Positions 23,294 through 26,610 of a stretch of 26,610 bases of DNA are shown piece after piece (within the stretch, counting starts at the first letter, position 1; each line of letters begins with the position of its first letter). The translations under genes and the position numbers were made by a program. The stretch is from the NCBI GenBank assembly GCA_913043805.1, contig CAJWMX010000002.1, positions 1-26,610 on the forward strand, read 5' to 3'. The notes beneath the pieces were generated by a model. It had not been told where the DNA came from. It did no database searches and saw nothing but the letters and a program-made list of their open reading frames with translations. This stretch comes from an uncultured Acidobacteriota bacterium. Lineage in GTDB: Bacteria > Acidobacteriota > Vicinamibacteria > Vicinamibacterales > UBA8438.

Positions 23294-25564
23294 ATGACTC
23301 CGGTTCGATCCGTTCGAGTAAGCCTTCCTACGCTGGTCTTCACTGGCTGCCTGACGGTGGCTGGACTGGCCAGCGCGCAGGACCGGCTCCTGACAATTGA
23401 CGAGATCTACCACCCGGATGCCAGGATCGATTTCTCGGGCGGGGTCCCGTCCGGGCTGACCTGGCTGTCCGACAGCGACTATCTCCTGCGAGACCGCGAC
23501 CCGGCGGGTCGGACGGCCCTGATGGCCGTCGACGCGGACAGCGGGGACCGTCGACCATGGGTGGACGCCGCCGCGCTCGAGCAAGCCCTGGCCGCGCTAC
23601 CGGGGCTGGGTACCGATAACTCGCGGGCCCTTGTGAGACGGGGGCGGTACACCTGGAATCATGACCACTCGGCGGCGGTGCTGGAGAGCGGCAACGACCT
23701 CTACCTTCTTCGTCGCCCGGTGGATCAAGAGGGCGGCGTCAGCCGGTTGACGCGCGACCCTGCGCGGGAGTCGATGCCGTCGTTCAGTCCAGACGGCCAG
23801 CTGGTGGCCTTCGTCCGGAACCACGACCTCGTCGTGGTCGACATCGACGCCCATCGCGAGTGGGCACTGACCGAGAACGGCAGTGAAGATCTGCTGAACG
23901 GCGAGCTCGACTGGGTGTACCAGGAAGAGATCTATGGCCGCGGGAACTTCAAGGGCTACTGGTGGAGCCCTGACTCGGCCCATGTCGCCTACCTGCAGAC
24001 CGACGAGAGCCCGGTCCAGGAGTTCACGGTGGTCGACCATATCCCGTATCGGCTCAAGTTGGAGACCACCGACTACCCCAAAGCGGGCGACCTGAACCCA
24101 CTGGCCCGACTAGGTGTGGTGTCGGCGGCGGGAGGCGAGACCGTGTGGGCCGACCTGGGGCGCTACACCCCGACCGACCTCCTGATCGTCTCGGTCGGCT
24201 GGACCCCGGACGGGGATGCGGTCGTCTTCCAAACGCAGAACCGGGAGCAGACGTGGCTCGACCTGAACCTCGCCGACCCGGCGACCGGCGAGTCGACCCG
24301 GCTGTTTCAGGAAACCACGCCGGCCTGGGTCGACGTACACGGCGACCCGACCTGGCTCACGGATGGAACCTTTCTCTGGCTGAGCGAGCGGTCTGGCTAC
24401 AAGCACGCCTACCACTACGAGAGCGACGGCACACTGATCGGCCAGCTCACCGATGGCGAGTGGGAGCTACGCACCCTCCACGGAGTGGACGAAGCCAACG
24501 ACTGGGTCTACTTCTCAGGCACCGAGCGGAGCCCGATCGGGGGCGATGTCTACCGGGTCCGGCTGGACGGCTCGCAGCTGACGCGGCTGTCTGATCGGCC
24601 GGGCACCCACAGCGCCACCTTCAACCCGTCCTTTACCCGCTACCTCGACACCTGGAGCGACATTCACACTCCGCCCCAGGTACGCGTCCATCAGGCCGAT
24701 GGCGCCGAGGTCCGGGTGGTCGCCGACAACTACGTCAGCGCGCTCTTGAGGTATCAGCTCTCGACACCAGAGTTCCTACAAGTCGACAGCCGGGACGGCT
24801 TCGCGATGGAGGCGATGCTTCTCAAACCACCCGACTTCGACCCGTCGCGCCGCTACCCGGTGTTTCAGCACACCTACGCGGGTCCCCACGCCCAGCAGGT
24901 CCGAAACCGCTGGGGCGGCAGCGCCATGATGTTCTACCAGCTGCTGGCTCAGCATGGGATCGTCGTCTGGGTGATGGACAACCGGACGGCCAGCGGCAAA
25001 GGCGCGGTCTCGACCTGGCCGGTCTACCAGAATTTCGGAGAGCTCGAGCTTCGGGACATCGAGGACGGCATCGCCTGGCTCAAGGAGCAGCCGTGGGTCG
25101 ATGGCGCCCGGATCGGCATCGAGGGCTGGAGTTACGGCGGGTTCATGACCAGCTATGCGCTCACCCACAGCGACAGTTTCGTGATGGGCATCGCCGGGGG
25201 GACGGTGAGCGACTGGCGTGACTACGACACGATCTATACCGAACGGTTCATGCGGATGCCGCAGAACAACCCGGAGGGCTACCGCAAGAGCTCGCCACGC
25301 TTCAAGGCCGCCGACCTGTCCGGCTCGCTGCTGCTGATTCACGGCACCATGGACGACAACGTCCACCTCCAGAACACGCTGCAGTTCGTCTACGAGCTGC
25401 AGAAGGCGGGCAAGCAGTTCGACCTGATGCTCTACCCACGCTCGCGCCACGGCATCACCGACCCGGAGCTGAACACGCATCTACGGCATCGCATGCTCGA
25501 GTTCGTCCTCGAGCACCTCGAGCCGTCTGGAGCGGCGCCCGCCGGGTCGTCGGGTCCTCGCTAG
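23294..25564 (+). CDS. Exported S9B dipeptidyl peptidase IV-like peptidase
   Basis: A 756-residue prolyl dipeptidase of the DPP IV family. ATG 23294 gives a signal peptide ending GLASAQD. The beta-propeller domain holds the DWVYQEEIYG motif, with Glu211 and Glu212 as the N-terminus-binding pair. The alpha/beta hydrolase part has the nucleophile Ser613 in GWSYGGF, Asp687 in HGTMDDNVH and His719 in RSRHGI, the full triad. It should release X-Pro or X-Ala dipeptides outside the cytoplasm. An extended -10-like TGCTAAGCT lies at 23217-23225. With the divergent M49 peptidase it forms a peptide-scavenging pair. Confidence 0.95.
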   Translation: MTPVRSVRVSLPTLVFTGCLTVAGLASAQDRLLTIDEIYHPDARIDFSGGVPSGLTWLSDSDYLLRDRDPAGRTALMAVDADSGDRRPWVDAAALEQALAALPGLGTDNSRALVRRGRYTWNHDHSAAVLESGNDLYLLRRPVDQEGGVSRLTRDPARESMPSFSPDGQLVAFVRNHDLVVVDIDAHREWALTENGSEDLLNGELDWVYQEEIYGRGNFKGYWWSPDSAHVAYLQTDESPVQEFTVVDHIPYRLKLETTDYPKAGDLNPLARLGVVSAAGGETVWADLGRYTPTDLLIVSVGWTPDGDAVVFQTQNREQTWLDLNLADPATGESTRLFQETTPAWVDVHGDPTWLTDGTFLWLSERSGYKHAYHYESDGTLIGQLTDGEWELRTLHGVDEANDWVYFSGTERSPIGGDVYRVRLDGSQLTRLSDRPGTHSATFNPSFTRYLDTWSDIHTPPQVRVHQADGAEVRVVADNYVSALLRYQLSTPEFLQVDSRDGFAMEAMLLKPPDFDPSRRYPVFQHTYAGPHAQQVRNRWGGSAMMFYQLLAQHGIVVWVMDNRTASGKGAVSTWPVYQNFGELELRDIEDGIAWLKEQPWVDGARIGIEGWSYGGFMTSYALTHSDSFVMGIAGGTVSDWRDYDTIYTERFMRMPQNNPEGYRKSSPRFKAADLSGSLLLIHGTMDDNVHLQNTLQFVYELQKAGKQFDLMLYPRSRHGITDPELNTHLRHRMLEFVLEHLEPSGAAPAGSSGPR

Positions 25565-25570
25565 TCTCCT

Positions 25571-26425
25571 GTGTCCCTGCGTCACGCGTTCGAGCACGAC
25601 CAGACGGTCATCGCCGCCGAGCTGCGCCCCCCCCGCACCCAGCTCGACGCCACCGCCGGCATCGACGCCTGGATCGACACCTATCACGCCGTCCGTCGCT
25701 TGGCGCGCCAGGACACCTTCGTGTTCCTAACCGACAGTGCGGTTGGTCAGCAGGAGGAAGACAGCCTCAGGCACCTCGAGGTCAACCTTGGCACGCAGGC
25801 GCCGAGAGACCGGGTCGTACCGTTCCTGACCACGAAACACCCGCTTGAGTACTGCCTGATCTATGCGGATCGCGCTCACGCCCTTGGCTTCGACACGCTG
25901 GTGATCCTGGGCGGTGACCGCCACGTCGGTCCGCCACGCTGTGTCGAGCACAGCTGGCAGCTCCGAGCCGAGATCCGGTCGCGTCAACCGGCGATGCTGC
26001 TCGGGGGATGGGCGAATCCGGCCAGAGATGCCGAGACCCAGGTCGGATACCTGGCGGCCGCCTCGGCCACCGCCGACTTCTATCTGACGCAGATCGTCTC
26101 TCACCACGATCCCGTCCCGGTCGAACAGTTTGTCGTGGAGGCGCGACGCGCGCAGCTACGGCCGCCGGGGGTGTTCGGTGTCTTCTACTACCGCAGCGCG
26201 AACCCCAGGACCCTCGAGGTCCTGAGCAACTTCCTGGCCGTACCGGCCGAGGCGCTGACGCGGGAGTTCGAAGGCGGAGCGAGCGCTGAGCTGATCTGCG
26301 CCCGGACCATCCGCTGCCTCAGGGATATGGGAGCTCGACACGTCTACGTGAGCAACTTGCCGATCGGTCGGGCCGCGCAGACGCTCGCCCGGATCATCGA
26401 ACTGACCAACAACGAGTCGACCTGA
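25571..26425 (+). CDS. Methylenetetrahydrofolate reductase-like (MetF-family) protein
   Basis: A 284-residue (beta/alpha)8-barrel-like protein. Its FVFLTDSAVG, VPFLTTKHPLEY, GFDTLVILGGDRHVG, LLGGWANP, ADFYLTQIVSH and PPGVFGVFYYRSANP segments follow the pattern of MTHFR barrel strands, which bind FAD and folate in MetF. It is shorter than many canonical MetF proteins and lacks some of their common motifs, so a different flavin- or pterin-linked role is possible. The GTG start follows the S9 peptidase stop by 6 bases, suggesting co-transcription without an obvious functional link. Confidence 0.75.
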   Translation: MSLRHAFEHDQTVIAAELRPPRTQLDATAGIDAWIDTYHAVRRLARQDTFVFLTDSAVGQQEEDSLRHLEVNLGTQAPRDRVVPFLTTKHPLEYCLIYADRAHALGFDTLVILGGDRHVGPPRCVEHSWQLRAEIRSRQPAMLLGGWANPARDAETQVGYLAAASATADFYLTQIVSHHDPVPVEQFVVEARRAQLRPPGVFGVFYYRSANPRTLEVLSNFLAVPAEALTREFEGGASAELICARTIRCLRDMGARHVYVSNLPIGRAAQTLARIIELTNNEST

Positions 26426-26449
26426 CCTCTCCGGTCACCCCCGGGCTGC

Positions 26450-26610
26450 CTATCTGCGCTGCCGACGCGCACGCGCGGCCACTGCGGTCTCGGCCGCCCG
26501 GCGCCTCGCGCGGTCGAAGGACAGACTCCCCGGGCCGGTCAACCAGAGACTCACGAGGGCTCCGACGAGCAGCAGGTCGAACTCGTAGCCGTGCGCGACC
26601 CCCGGCTCGA
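26450..26610 (-). CDS. DoxX-family membrane protein, C-terminal end (partial)
   Basis: The minus strand is open from the window edge to a TAG at 26452-26450, giving 52 residues. The text GYEFDLLLVGALVSLWLTGP followed by GSLSFDR is the last transmembrane helix and exit loop of DoxX-like integral membrane proteins, and a basic tail follows. The rest lies beyond the window. The gene converges with the MTHFR-like gene, with 24 bases between the stops. Confidence 0.75.
   Translation of the reverse strand, partial: EPGVAHGYEFDLLLVGALVSLWLTGPGSLSFDRARRRAAETAVAARARRQRR

Noticed and set aside
1..26610. tRNA, rRNA, CRISPR arrays, insertion sequences
   Set aside because: Looked for cloverleaf-like ends, regular repeat-spacer patterns and transposase-like text; none seen.

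Overview
The window is GC-rich, densely packed bacterial DNA, and the first 4.3 kb and last 9.5 kb look like an ordinary chromosome. The best guess for the source is Acidobacteriota, class Vicinamibacteria. This rests on remembered family resemblance and not on any search. The supporting features are a predicted bacillithiol operon, a DUF1501/DUF1800 gene pair, an exported coiled-coil protein with a VYTN-x-DL motif, an S9 dipeptidyl peptidase and M49 peptidase pair, and a PilY1/FimT-type minor pilin cluster.

Layout. 1-4292 (+): a histidine operon, hisD (3' part only), hisB, hisH, hisF, hisA and a coupled methyltransferase. 4383-5756 (+): a PlsC-like acyltransferase split by an in-frame TAG. 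5887-6423 (+): a pseudopilin behind a good sigma-54 promoter match. 6454-7269 (-): a type II haloacid dehalogenase with a possible signal peptide, and upstream of it the 3' remnant of a cupredoxin gene. 7461-8483 (+): a TPR gene broken at both ends and in the middle. 8607-10081 (+): an ECF sigma factor and its zinc-binding anti-sigma factor. 10083-10185: a long inverted repeat between convergent genes. 10209-12620 (-): decayed DUF1501 and DUF1800 genes. 12710-17262 (-): bshB1, bshA and a large exported PIG-L protein. 17477-21029 (+): a collapsed type IV pilus cluster, holding a prepilin stub fused to a PilY1 tail, a damaged zinc-ribbon/TPR protein, a coiled-coil exported protein, an intact FimT-like pilin and a broken PilV-like pilin. 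21184-23178 (-) and 23294-25564 (+): divergent M49 and S9 peptidases. 25571-26425 (+): a methylenetetrahydrofolate-reductase-like protein. 26450-26610 (-): the end of a DoxX-like gene.

Main observation. Core metabolism is intact (his, bsh, peptidases, sigma/anti-sigma). Envelope and appendage genes are repeatedly broken: a nonsense codon in the acyltransferase; frameshifts at G runs in DUF1501 and TPR; an apparent internal deletion in DUF1800; a head-to-head truncation of cupredoxin and TPR; and collapse of the pilin/PilY1 region. Some small indels could be sequencing errors. The larger losses fit genome erosion better, as in a host-associated or reducing lineage, although misassembly must be excluded. 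I did not find a clearly new defence or biosynthetic system. The most unusual intact arrangement is the bacillithiol pair followed by an exported PIG-L/GATase-like protein.
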